From Yarrowia lipolytica (Eukaryota; Ascomycota; Dipodascomycetes; Dipodascales), in contig NC_090774.1 of assembly GCF_001761485.1 (NCBI RefSeq), positions 2,790,001 through 2,854,000 of the forward strand: a stretch of 64,000 nt of DNA. The letters are read 5' to 3'. Shown here piece after piece: positions 10,952-20,695 of this stretch. Each line of letters begins with the position of its first letter. Within the stretch, counting starts at the first letter, position 1. A model generated the notes under the pieces. That model had not been told where the DNA came from. It was given only the letters and a program-made list of their open reading frames with translations, and did no database searches. The position numbers and the translations under genes are program-made.

Positions 10952-12549
10952 CTCTTTTATGAAGCTGACCGAGATCGGAAGAGCGGTTCAGCATAAAGTC
11001 TCTGTAAGAAAGTACCATCCATCTATTCATCCTTTCAATATTACTCTCTAGTGTCATTCTGATTCTGTCAATTCCTGTTGTCGCAGTCGAGTAAACGTGG
11101 ACTAGATTAGATGCTGTGTGAGATTCGAAGCCTAGAGGATATCCTAGACGGCAGATACCGTGTACTGTAGCTACTACATACTGTAGATGTCATATCATTC
11201 CACCTCCCACTCTATCTAACCAACACTCCATTCAGACAGTCTCCGTTGCAAACATAGTCCAACTACTCCAGCCGTTCCCTATCCAACTACAGTACCTATT
11301 GAGATCCGGTCTGACTGTAGTCACGATCAGGACCCGCGTTGTACTTCCTATTGTACTCTTCTACTGTCTCTTCTACTGTCTCTTCTACATACTGTACTCT
11401 TCAACTGTACTCTTTTACTACGACATTCTGCTTTCAGACCCTCGGGATGAGCTTTCAATTGGGGCGATTGGAGTGGTTGGAGTCTCTGAATCTCTGAATC
11501 TCTGAATCTCTGAATCTCGTCAAGTGAACGATTGCACTTGTCCCAGAAAGGATACGCCCCTGTCCATTCTGAATCATCCGGCAGACTATACAGATCTGTG
11601 GGCATGAGAACAATGTAAAGTCGGCCAAAATGGAAATATCGGAAATCTGAGAGACTATTGGAATCCCTTATGGTCAGTTTAGTGGATCTGGGTATTGCAG
11701 GAATCAGAAGAGTACTTCAAACAGCGGATCTGTGGGTCGTCAAGTTGTATTGTAGGACGGCTGAGATGGCCTCGTGAAGTGCCATATATCGCAAGTTGAC
11801 AGGCTTCAGACGTGCCAAACGAGTTGATTACAGCAGCAAATTGCACCGTCAATTGTCCTGGTGTGTCTACAGTTGGATTTATCATCTATTATTTTCCCAG
11901 TTCGGGCTCTTAAGTAATATCCAACAAACAACACTTGGAAAAATATATTGAAATGTCGATGGCTCCTGGATAATAGTATTATGCGAGTAGAAGATCAGTA
12001 CATATTTGTTATTGAACGACATCTTCTCCGTTGAATGACATACTATAAAACGCTGTGGAATGTCTGGAGCCCGAGAAATGGACCCCCAGCGGACTTTCCT
12101 TGTCAACTAAATGTCAACTAAATCTGAAACATCGCACAGTGCCTACAGTATGACATACATACAACAGCCCACCCTGCGTACAGCAACAGTGAACGAATCA
12201 GCGGGTCAGAAATTTGTCATTGGTCACTGGAAAGACCTCATTATAACCGACTTTGTCGTTTCCACAGCTTGACGGTATCATCTAGGGCATCATCTAGGGC
12301 ATCATCTAGGGCATCATCTAGGTATCGTTTCCAGACCGCTGCTGTCTTCTACCGCTCAACATGTGGTTCTCAAAGGACGCACCGGGCTAATTAAGACATG
12401 TCTGACGTCGCTGTTGGTCCGACGTGACAATCGCGACAGTGGGCGCGCTGTCTCGCATTCTGTACTTGTACTTCTATAGTACAGACTCACTACAATCCAT
12501 CATGGCGGATTAACGAATAATTTTATTTTGACTATTTGCCTAATCAGAC
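10952..12549. other. Intergenic region with adapter-like sequence
   Basis: No gene seen. 10972-10993 matches an Illumina paired-end adapter (see findings). 11350-11440 contains TACTGT/TCTTCTACT repeats, and 11483-11518 a GAATCTCT repeat. A 12-base repeat lies at 12277-12322. The right end (12490-12549) is the 3' flank of the RPS3 gene. Confidence 0.55.
12277..12322. repeat. 12-bp tandem repeat ATCATCTAGGGC
   Basis: Four nearly perfect copies of ATCATCTAGGGC, the last ending in TATCG. It lies in the intergenic region downstream of RPS3. Confidence 0.9.
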
Positions 12550-13290
12550 TTAAGCCTCAACGGGCTCGGCAGCAGCGGGAGCAGCAACCTCAGTCTTGAC
12601 AACGTAAGACTTGACCATGGGCTCGGCAACAACAGCATCCTCCTTGGGCTCGAAGATGGTGACGGCATCGGGCAGAGACTTGGGCACACCGGGCTTCTTG
12701 GAGGTGGCGGGGTCTCGCATGATCTTGACCTTGACACCGAGCACACCCTGTCGCAGCAGAACGTGTCGGGTGGCAGTGTCAATGAAGTCGTTGACGGGCT
12801 GACCGGAGTGGATCATGAAACCGTCGGCAAACTTCATGGACTTGGCTCGGGCAGCTCGCAGCTTTCCGGAAACAACAACCTCAACACCCTTGGCGCCGGC
12901 GTCCATGACGTATCGGACAACACCGTAAGCGGCTCGTCGGATGGCCAGACCGTTGAGCAGCTTGTACTTGACGGACTCGCACTGGGCAACGGCAGACAGA
13001 CCTCGCTCCTGGACTCGCTCAGCGTAGATGGTGACGGATCCCTCGGGGAGTCGGAATCGCTTCTGGACCAGAGACATGAGCTCTCGGATTCGTCGGCCGT
13101 TCTCACCAAGGACCTTGTTGGTGTGGGTGGCTCGGACAACAATCTCAGTCTTGGTGGGGGTGAGTCGGACCTCGACGCCGGAGTATCCCTCCTCGGCGAG
13201 CTCTCGGGTGAAGAACTCGTTGAGCTCGGCGTAGAAAACACCGTCGGCGACGATCTTTCGCTTCTTGGAAATGGTGACAGTGGAGGACAT
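12550..13290 (-). CDS. RPS3: 40S ribosomal protein S3 (uS3)
   Basis: This is a 246-residue protein, the usual length for eukaryotic uS3. The ATG at 13290 starts [20 protein letters not shown] and matches the family N terminus; the frame is open further upstream but that part is not conserved. The KH domain contains [18 protein letters not shown] and the [18 protein letters not shown] stretch; the C-terminal domain carries [14 protein letters not shown]-like residues (here [14 protein letters not shown]) and the [14 protein letters not shown] motif. The protein sits at the mRNA entry channel of the small ribosomal subunit and takes part in initiation and no-go quality control. Codon use is strongly biased, as expected for a highly expressed gene. 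No intron is seen. A palindromic AGGGCTAAACCCT and a CACGTG lie about 100 bases upstream of the ATG. Confidence 0.97.
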   Translation of the reverse strand: MSSTVTISKKRKIVADGVFYAELNEFFTRELAEEGYSGVEVRLTPTKTEIVVRATHTNKVLGENGRRIRELMSLVQKRFRLPEGSVTIYAERVQERGLSAVAQCESVKYKLLNGLAIRRAAYGVVRYVMDAGAKGVEVVVSGKLRAARAKSMKFADGFMIHSGQPVNDFIDTATRHVLLRQGVLGVKVKIMRDPATSKKPGVPKSLPDAVTIFEPKEDAVVAEPMVKSYVVKTEVAAPAAAEPVEA

Positions 13291-13383
13291 TGCTGTTGTG
13301 TGTGTGGATGGATTCGCGCAGAATGGGATATTTTGCCTGCTGGGAGGTGAGTCGTGAAAATTCTGAACCTTGTTTTGCCAGTT

Positions 13384-13404
13384 AGGGCTAAACCCTGTCA
13401 CGTG
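13384..13404. promoter_or_regulatory. RPS3 upstream elements: AGGGCTAAACCCT and CACGTG
   Basis: About 95-115 bases upstream of the RPS3 ATG lie a near-palindromic AGGGCTAAACCCT (13384-13396) and an E-box CACGTG (13399-13404). TTAGGG/ACCCT-type boxes drive ribosomal protein genes in many fungi through Tbf1- or telomere-factor-like proteins, and CACGTG binds Cbf1-type bHLH proteins. Assigning these factors here is inference. Confidence 0.45.
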
Positions 13405-13947
13405 TTGAGTCTTTATTGGGAGGTTTGGACGCTTATGTAATGTGCGATTTAGAGATGTGCGGTAATGGTGAGCTTGTGTTTGGCTGTATTGGGAAATTTT
13501 GGTTGTTTTTGGGCTGTATTGATCCAGAAAGTGCTCAAAAATAATAATAAAATAAATAAATAAATAAAAACCGTCAGGTTTGTATGGTAAAATGGGTATT
13601 CGAGATCTAAGACAAGGTAAGTAAAGTAAAGTAAAATTGTAAGGAAAGTCACCCTAGTCTAAATTGTGCGATCTTACAAAAATATAAATATAATAAAAAT
13701 AAAATAAAAATAAAAATAAAAAAAAAAAAAAAAAAATAAAAACGAAAACACATAAAAAAACAATATTAAAAACCCCTCAGGTGGAGCGGAGCTACCAGTA
13801 CAGGTACTCGCATTCTCACTCGCACTCTCTCACTCGATCATTACCAAATAGCCTCCGCCAACTGCATCGTCTGTGTATTACAATTCACGGGAATTAGTTG
13901 GGAGTTTTGTTGAAAATGAGGAAGAAAGGGGGACTTTGTAGGGCGCT

Positions 13948-13990
13948 GGAAGACGCTGGAGGACGCTAGAGGACGCTAGAGGACGCTAGA
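13948..13990. repeat. 10-bp tandem repeat GACGCTAGAG
   Basis: About four copies of GACGCTRGAG, becoming more exact toward the right. Confidence 0.85.
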
Positions 13991-14631
13991 AATGATTAAA
14001 TTAGACACAAATCACCAATATAACCATTCTATTGCCTTTATCGTCCACCATCACCATGACACCCACATGACGCCGTTTGCAACTCCCCTTGAGGCCGTGT
14101 GCAACTCTCCGAAGATAGGAACAACTCGCGACAACTCGCATCAACTCGCATCAAGACGGCCCCGGGATGATGGCAAAAGTAAGCCCAAAACTCGGTTACG
14201 TAATCAAGTATAGCCCCACAAGCGCCGTTAGCAAAAAAATTAACCTCCCCCAACCCCCAGACACAGATCTAACCCCAGAATGTTGTTGAGTTGTCCAGCC
14301 CTGCCATAAGTTGGGAGGGACCTGAGACAGGCCTGAGACAGTTGTGAAAACGAGTGATATTGAAGGGGCCCCGAATGGAGGCTAAAAATCGCAAAAAATC
14401 ACGAAAAAATGACCGAAAAAATGACCCGCTTAGGTAATTTGAGGTCTGGATTTTTATAGCCCTTTGTCCCACCATTCTCATTTCCCATATTCCGGTGTCC
14501 CAGTTCACCCCCCCCCCCCATTACCCCCCCCCTCTAATCTTCCTGTCATAAGGTTCAGTCAAGTTTAACAAACGCTGACACCATCACTACAGACGTGTTT
14601 GCACCTCTGACCAGACACATTTATCGCCACC

Positions 14632-15204
14632 ATGCCGACATCTGCATCCTCCATTTCGTCCGCGCTGATTCTGTGCGCCACGTCCTTCTCTCTGGGCGTT
14701 CTGTACTCCAACTGGCCCTATGATTTCTTCACTCTGTGGACGGCCGCTCCGCCGGAGTCTCGATACACCGCCTCTCTGGACCACTACAAGGCGTGGTACG
14801 ACTGCCCCATGTTTGTGTACCACATCCACCACACGGTGATCGGACTGGGGCTGATTGGCTTCTTCATCAAGCTGTACAAGCCCAGCGAGTCCAACAAGCT
14901 GTTTGACGGCGGCTCGCTGTTTCTGTACATGGTTGGCGTCACCATCTACCTGACCAACATCCGACGGGGCCTGGCGTCGGCCGTGGACGGCAACTGGGGC
15001 GACGTGGACGAACACACGGGAATCAACGTCATTGCCGCCTCCCAGGTCATGATTGTCTTTGTGCTTCTCGGCGTGCTGGGGCTCCAGGTGGGCCAGTGGT
15101 GGGCCGAGCGAGAGGACGCCAAGCTCAAAAAGAAGTTTGACGACGAGGAAAAGAAGGAAAAGAAGGACAAGAAGGAGTCCAAGGAGTCCAAGAAGACCAA
15201 GTAG
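14632..15204 (+). CDS. SHR3: Shr3-family ER membrane chaperone for amino-acid permeases
   Basis: A 190-residue polytopic protein of the usual Shr3 length. Four hydrophobic segments can be seen, near residues 8-26, 61-80, 97-114 and 133-157. The stretch LFDGGSLFLYMVGVTIYLTN is characteristic of the SHR3 family, and WPYDFFTLW and WYDCPMFVYHIHH lie in conserved positions. The cytosolic tail is Lys/Glu-rich and ends KKTK, a dilysine KKXX ER-retrieval signal. By family knowledge, Shr3 sits in the ER membrane, prevents aggregation of amino-acid permeases and helps load them into COPII vesicles. The ATG at 14632 is preceded by CACC, a good yeast start context. No intron is seen. It is transcribed divergently from RPS3. 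Confidence 0.92.
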   Translation: MPTSASSISSALILCATSFSLGVLYSNWPYDFFTLWTAAPPESRYTASLDHYKAWYDCPMFVYHIHHTVIGLGLIGFFIKLYKPSESNKLFDGGSLFLYMVGVTIYLTNIRRGLASAVDGNWGDVDEHTGINVIAASQVMIVFVLLGVLGLQVGQWWAEREDAKLKKKFDDEEKKEKKDKKESKESKKTK

Positions 15205-16611
15205 GCCTACCGGTAGTGGATAGTACAGGGCTCTGTGCGTAAAAGTGAGGTATGTACGTGAACGTGTTGTGTATTAGGACTGTGTCCGTAGTTGAATACA
15301 AGAGTAGGTAGTACCAGTACAGCGCCGTCGTACGGATCTCGTTGTATTGTCTTTCACGCTGGTATGGCTGTAGTTGTTCTGCAAGTGTTCATACTGCGAT
15401 CTAGTTCATCGTTGGAGCACATCTCCCGGTTGTCGATACTTCAACCACTACTGCTACAAGAGAGCTATCTACAACCCAGCTTGTCCTGACTGACTGCTTC
15501 AACTGATTGTACTTGAATTGAACATGTTCCAACTACTTGTGCTCCGTCACTGTGGTATAAGACAAGTTGGAAGACTTGAGCTCAGCCTCTCATAAGAGCC
15601 TCCAAGTGGCTCCAGAAACACTTTGATAGAAGGAGACCAGAAGAATCAACTTTTTTGATTAAGAGTTTCACCCATTGTCGCTGGTATCATCCTCTTGGAG
15701 TGTTGTACTACATCTATGTCGCTCTTGGTGAATACTACAAGTAGGTGACTTCTGGACCGAATCAAGACCAACTCTCCCCTTCCTCAGATGTACAGACCGG
15801 CACTTCCTTTCTGATATTGTTATCGCCTTCTCCAACACTGTCTCGATCGTGTCTCACCATGCCTGCTCTTATCCAGCCTATCACCTTCCGCCATCTCTCT
15901 ATCACCAGTCGCTACCGTCGCTGTTGTCACTACGTAACATTCTATACATCTTGCTGTTACATATTTATATATGTCGCCTCCACTCTGCTCTCTTGTTATT
16001 ACACCTACAGTAATTGAAAACCGCTCTTATCGCAGGGCTGTGCAGAGCCGTGCGTCGATAACGATAAGGACAGATGTGGTCATAGACCATAGAAACGTGT
16101 AGTGGGCAGTAGCGGTGGTGGGGACTTGAAAAATATGAATAAACCGGCTGTTAAATGGCCCTCCTCCCCGTTTTTCCCCGCATTTTCCTCCATATCTACC
16201 AAAATGGTCACTGCTTTAGACCCTCAACCTCCCACAGGAAGATCGTCGCCCATCGAACCTAACGGTGGAGATTGCCCACTGTGACCCCGGTGATAGACAC
16301 GGGGAAAACACGCAGCTTGTGGAGATTAGATACACGGCTTGATTGGCTGAAAGGAGGCCGGCGAGAGATAGGATCAGAAAGTGGATCAAAGATAGGGCGT
16401 GAGCTGTGATAGGAAAGATAGGATATGATAGGGAGATTGAGCTGATATGATCTAAACGTCATCTGTAGAGACACTGACAAACAGACACGTGACCAGGGAA
16501 ACACGTTACTGGTAAACACGTGATCTAGAACCGATCACCACTTCATTTTCTGGAAGAGGAAGTTCAATATCAGTCACTTCAGAGCCCATCTGTAGAGTAA
16601 TACAAGTACCC

Positions 16612-16662
16612 ATATCAACAGTATCAACAGTATCAACAGTATCAACAGTATCAATAATCATC
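16612..16662. repeat. 9-bp tandem repeat GTATCAACA
   Basis: About 5.5 exact copies of GTATCAACA. Confidence 0.92.
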
Positions 16663-16738
16663 TGACACCAGGCTTTTGGTATTGTCTGATCCGTCTGATC
16701 ACTCTGATCCGCCTGGTATCTCTGATCTGCCTTACACC

Positions 16739-16817
16739 TCTCCCTACCCTATCATCTCCCTACCCTATCATCTCCCTACCATATCATCTCCTACCCTATC
16801 ATCTCCTACCCTATCAT
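16739..16817. repeat. 15/16-bp tandem repeat TCTCCCTACCCTATCA
   Basis: Five copies of TCTCC(C)TACCCTATCA with small length differences. The CCCTACCCTA words resemble fungal ribosomal-gene boxes, but this is probably incidental. Confidence 0.85.
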
Positions 16818-17345
16818 TCCTCTGCTCATCCAGATCTACTATCTCTTACTCGAGCTCGGATTTCGACGGTGATTTTTCTGCCGGAATCGAACCCTTTGAC
16901 AACCCCATCCCACCACTCCATGTCTCATTGCTCATTCCGATCCTCTTCATGATCATAAGGCCATTCCAACCGAGCGATATGAGACACGCCATCACCCCAT
17001 AAACATCCCACACCGGCTACCCACGGCTATTTGTGCATTATCAGACCGTCTCCAACTCAGTCATGGTATGCACTTTTAGCACCGATAGCGGATAAGAGAC
17101 TCTATCGTGAGATGCCGATCGCCAACCCCATCGCAAGATGCCGATAACCTATCAACAGCCTGATCAACTCATATCGACCAATCACCCAACTTGTTCTATC
17201 TCAAGTACAAGTAGCTATCACACGCCTATCTCGTATCAATATCAACCCCACCAAACTAACATCCACCCACCCCGATCATACATCATAATCGTTATCGTTA
17301 CATCATTACATCATGGCAATCAATGTCTACCGTAAAAACCATAGA

Positions 17346-19757
17346 CTACTCAAACGAGGCGTACTCCACCGACGTGTTAGACAGCGGTTGGATATGGACC
17401 CGCTTCTTCTCCAGAATCTTGGTACGCGGCGTCACGTCTCCCAGCGGATTTCCCTGCTCCACAGGCTCCTCCTCGGACGGAGAAGACCCCGTGGTTGTGG
17501 TGGGACTCGCATCCGAACCAGCCGCACCACTTCCCTCGGAGCTTCCCTCGCCAGCTGCATGACTCTCCACGTGACTCACTGAACCCTCAGCCGCAGATTT
17601 ACCCCCCACGGTTCTCCCCACAGCATCTACTGCGGGAGCTGGCACTTCAGCCTTCGCTTTCGTAACCACAGCCTCACCCTCTGTCGCGTGCGTTTCCATC
17701 GCAGGCACACCTTCCGTGGCAGCTTTGGCAGTTAGCACGGGGGTGGCGGCCGTCTCGCTAGCCTCAATAACCACATCTGTCTCCTCAATTCCGAACAGCT
17801 GGAACCACCAGGTCACGTTTTCCACGTCTGGCAGAATCAATGCGTCCAATGTAGCAGACAGTTTCATCTCAGCCTCTCCATCGTAATTCGGGTTGATGAA
17901 CTGCGATCGGCGGGCCAAAAAGTAGTTCCAAACTGACGTGGTGCGTTCAAACACTCGATTCTGCACTCGCTCCTTCTCGTTGTCGTACAGAAATGTACCG
18001 TACTGACCAGAGTGCAAATGGTAGTACAACCGACGCAGGAACCGCTCAGAGTATTCAAACCGGTCGGGGAACTGTCTCACCAGCTGGTAGACACAGTCCA
18101 AAAATTGGTGGAACACCGGAGAGGTATTCTTGAGGTGGTTGGAAGACGTGGCGGCATGCGTGGCTGCCTGGGTCGCCGCCCGAGCCGCAGACATAAAGTC
18201 TGAGAAGGCGTTTGACTGCGACGCGGGCTTTTGGGTTGTTGTAAGATCCACAAACGACCGTGGACCGTTCAAATGGCCCGACCGCTCGTTGAACTGGTGT
18301 CCAAACGCCAACCACTCCTTCTCTACCAGCACCATGAAGCCGTTGAGCGTACGGAAGTAGGGATCGACCATTATCTGGGCCAGGCACGACAGCTGGGCAG
18401 TTCGATCCCAGCCATCGGAACAGTGCAGCAGCACATGCTTGAACTCGAGGTGCAGAGCCTTGGCCATGAGCACAGCGCCCTCTAGAATAATGGTTGTGTA
18501 CTTGAGCCATCCAGACTTTTGAAGTGCGTCCTTTTTCGAAGCGTAGTCCAGTTCGCTGTAGTCACCGTCCTTGAGCACATCGGTGACCTTGTTAAGCGAA
18601 TCGCGCATCACGTGAATGTTGTCAATACCTAGGTAGTGCTTTGTGCATGAGCCGCGGGCGTAGTTGTCTGTGTTCTCGGACCCTGCTCCGAGCGCTTGCT
18701 GGGCCACGGCGTTGGCCACGGGCCGGGCGTCCACGATGAGATTGTCTCGCGGCGTCTCGTACTCGGAATTGACGGTGGTTCCGAAAATCTCCGCCACCAC
18801 CTTCTCATCCTGAGGCGATCGGTTCTTCTTGAGACCCACAAGCGGCTGCGAGCACCGTGCAATGGTGCATCCGTTGAAGCTGTTGTGGAAGGACAAGACT
18901 GGAAGTCTGTTTTTTGACCTGAACCGAGCAGCGTAGTTGAGCACATTGTCGGACACCGAGGCGGGTACCGAGAGCTGCTGCGGGTAGGTGGCGCACAGGG
19001 CGTAGTTTTCGTTGAGCGAGGTCATTCGCCACTTGTTTTTGGCAAAGGCGCCCTGGCGGCCAAACTCCTGTTGGGGGTTGAAGGCCGCCCAGCCGTTGAA
19101 GCGTCGCTCGGACTTGCCGGGCTTGTAGTAGAATGCATAGAGCCGCTCGACCGATGGCAGGCAGCACAGCTTCTGGATGCTGTCGAACACGTCCTTGGCC
19201 TCAGGCTCGTTATGGAAGTGCAGAGCCAGGTAGGTGAAGTCTCTGCAGCGGATTCGGATCACGCCGTTCTTTTTTTCCACAGACGAGATGATTGGATACG
19301 AGATCCAGATTTCCGAGGGTGTAACTGGAATGTTGCTGACTGTCTTGCTGTCATTCTTGCTGTCATTCTTGCTATCATTCTTGCTATCATTTTTGTCGCT
19401 GTTTCCACCTCTCCCGCTGTCGGCTTTGTGTCCGCCATTCCCATTACTATCGTTTCTGTTGTTGTTGCTAGTGTTGCCTTTTGTGTCGCCATTTGTATCG
19501 CCATTTGTGTCGCCATCTGTGTCGCCATTTGTGTCTTGTCTGTGTCCGTTTTCGCCGGCCTTGTTCAGGTCCAGAGCTGCCACGTCATCGGACGCCGTCG
19601 AGACCCCGCCGGCCACCCGATCGGCCTGCTCGTGCGGATTGGAGCCTTCTAGCTGGAAGATCATGTGGTGGGTGGTGAGGTGCAAAGTCCCCCGGGAGGA
19701 CTTGCCTCTGCGGAAAAGCGCCACGTCAGAGACCTTGGAAATCTTGATGTATTCCAT
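17346..19757 (-). CDS. YMR1: Myotubularin-family phosphoinositide 3-phosphatase (Ymr1)
   Basis: An 803-residue protein starting MEYIKISKVSDVALFRRGK at the ATG at 19757. The upstream open frame has no ATG. An N-terminal PH-GRAM domain (residues 1-160) is split by a low-complexity insert of NGDT and NDSK repeats (about residues 70-140). The myotubularin catalytic domain follows, with WAAFNPQQEFGRQGAF and the active-site loop HCSDGWDRTAQ at residues 445-455; the CX5R cysteine is C446 and the arginine R452. The C-terminal 150 residues are Ala/Thr/Glu/Ser-rich and probably disordered. Yeast Ymr1 hydrolyses PI3P (and PI(3,5)P2) on endosomal and vacuolar membranes, controlling membrane traffic. All key catalytic residues are present. 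It converges on SHR3 and is divergent from the complex I subunit gene. Confidence 0.93.
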   Translation of the reverse strand: MEYIKISKVSDVALFRRGKSSRGTLHLTTHHMIFQLEGSNPHEQADRVAGGVSTASDDVAALDLNKAGENGHRQDTNGDTDGDTNGDTNGDTKGNTSNNNRNDSNGNGGHKADSGRGGNSDKNDSKNDSKNDSKNDSKTVSNIPVTPSEIWISYPIISSVEKKNGVIRIRCRDFTYLALHFHNEPEAKDVFDSIQKLCCLPSVERLYAFYYKPGKSERRFNGWAAFNPQQEFGRQGAFAKNKWRMTSLNENYALCATYPQQLSVPASVSDNVLNYAARFRSKNRLPVLSFHNSFNGCTIARCSQPLVGLKKNRSPQDEKVVAEIFGTTVNSEYETPRDNLIVDARPVANAVAQQALGAGSENTDNYARGSCTKHYLGIDNIHVMRDSLNKVTDVLKDGDYSELDYASKKDALQKSGWLKYTTIILEGAVLMAKALHLEFKHVLLHCSDGWDRTAQLSCLAQIMVDPYFRTLNGFMVLVEKEWLAFGHQFNERSGHLNGPRSFVDLTTTQKPASQSNAFSDFMSAARAATQAATHAATSSNHLKNTSPVFHQFLDCVYQLVRQFPDRFEYSERFLRRLYYHLHSGQYGTFLYDNEKERVQNRVFERTTSVWNYFLARRSQFINPNYDGEAEMKLSATLDALILPDVENVTWWFQLFGIEETDVVIEASETAATPVLTAKAATEGVPAMETHATEGEAVVTKAKAEVPAPAVDAVGRTVGGKSAAEGSVSHVESHAAGEGSSEGSGAAGSDASPTTTTGSSPSEEEPVEQGNPLGDVTPRTKILEKKRVHIQPLSNTSVEYASFE

Positions 19758-20695
19758 AGGCGCGCCGAGAAGAGTTGCTGAGAGAAGTCCGTTGCTGTCG
19801 TCCAGTCCTTCTTGTACTGTTTTCGAATGTGTTGGTGCAGTTGACAAAGTTCTTAGACCGGCTTGAGAGATGCGACCGTGGACACTATGCAGCTTAGCTT
19901 ATCAGCCAGAGTCAAACAGGCACAGAGAGAGACCACACAGTGCAACTAAGACAGGACCGACACGTGCAAGTGTTGGAAAAGAGGAGCATAAAGCAGAAAA
20001 AGAGGTCACGTGAGAGTCAATCGGGCCGGGGAGGGGAAGTTGGACCAGCTTCAGACTCTTTTGTGGCGCACAAGGGGACGAGGACCACACTGAACTGACT
20101 GTTGCATCTTAGACTCGTAATTACAGTGTGATTGTATATACAATGTACGATATATGAGAAGAGGGAACTCGTTGTGTACGGTGGGTGCCTGTAGGGTAGT
20201 TGTTGGTGTCTATGTTTACTAATCAGTTAGAGAATGATTAGATGTTTTCGGGATATATCTACTTGTACAAATCGTCTACTTTTCGGGCTACAAGTTGTGC
20301 TCATCTTGAAACTTACCCCACATGTGGACATGTGACTTGGACGTCATGTGATGTTGAGGCGGTAGGGAGTTTGGTAGGTGTTTATTTTATTTATTTGTTT
20401 ATATTTATATTTTTATTTGTTTTATCTTATTTTACTATTTTTCTTGTTTTTTATTTTTATTGAGGACTTTTCTCTGTCTCCCTGCTCATTAATTCGCTTC
20501 GTATTTCCCCATTTATTCCTCCTATTTAACCATTCAATTCCCGTAAATTCACCTGAATTTTTCCTCCCAGCTTACTAAGCAGATCCAGCCCACGGGCCAA
20601 TCACGACGAGGGTAACTAAAAGCCAAAACCACCACTGTGCATTTGTCGCCCAAAATCCAATATCAGGGAAACGAGACACAAACGGACACTCGACA
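19758..20695. other. Divergent intergenic region YMR1 / complex I subunit
   Basis: No gene seen. A T-rich, AT-rich block lies at 20376-20460. 20576-20690 is the probable promoter and leader of the complex I subunit gene. CACGTG occurs at 19961-19966, and TCACGTGA at about 20007-20014. Confidence 0.5.

Larger units (their letters stand above)
13291..14631. other. Divergent intergenic region RPS3 / SHR3
   Basis: No gene seen. The region holds the RPS3 promoter on the left and the SHR3 promoter on the right. 13540-13570 and 13680-13750 are very A-rich (a run of about 20 A with AAAT units). A 10-base GACGCTAGAG repeat lies at 13948-13990. A C-rich run lies at 14509-14532, about 100-120 bases before the SHR3 ATG. 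Confidence 0.55.
15205..17345. other. Convergent intergenic region SHR3 / YMR1
   Basis: This 2.1-kb spacer between two converging genes has no gene I can support. A 90-codon frame at 15745-16017 starts with GTG and has no recognisable domain. Tandem repeats lie at 16612-16662 and 16739-16817. CACGTG and ACACGT words occur at 16490-16530. Confidence 0.55.

Noticed and set aside
12763-13350. Antisense frame over RPS3
   Set aside because: Codon-bias shadow of RPS3, Gly/Leu/Ser-rich, no domain. The same applies to the antisense frames at 22239-23165 and 55639-56562.
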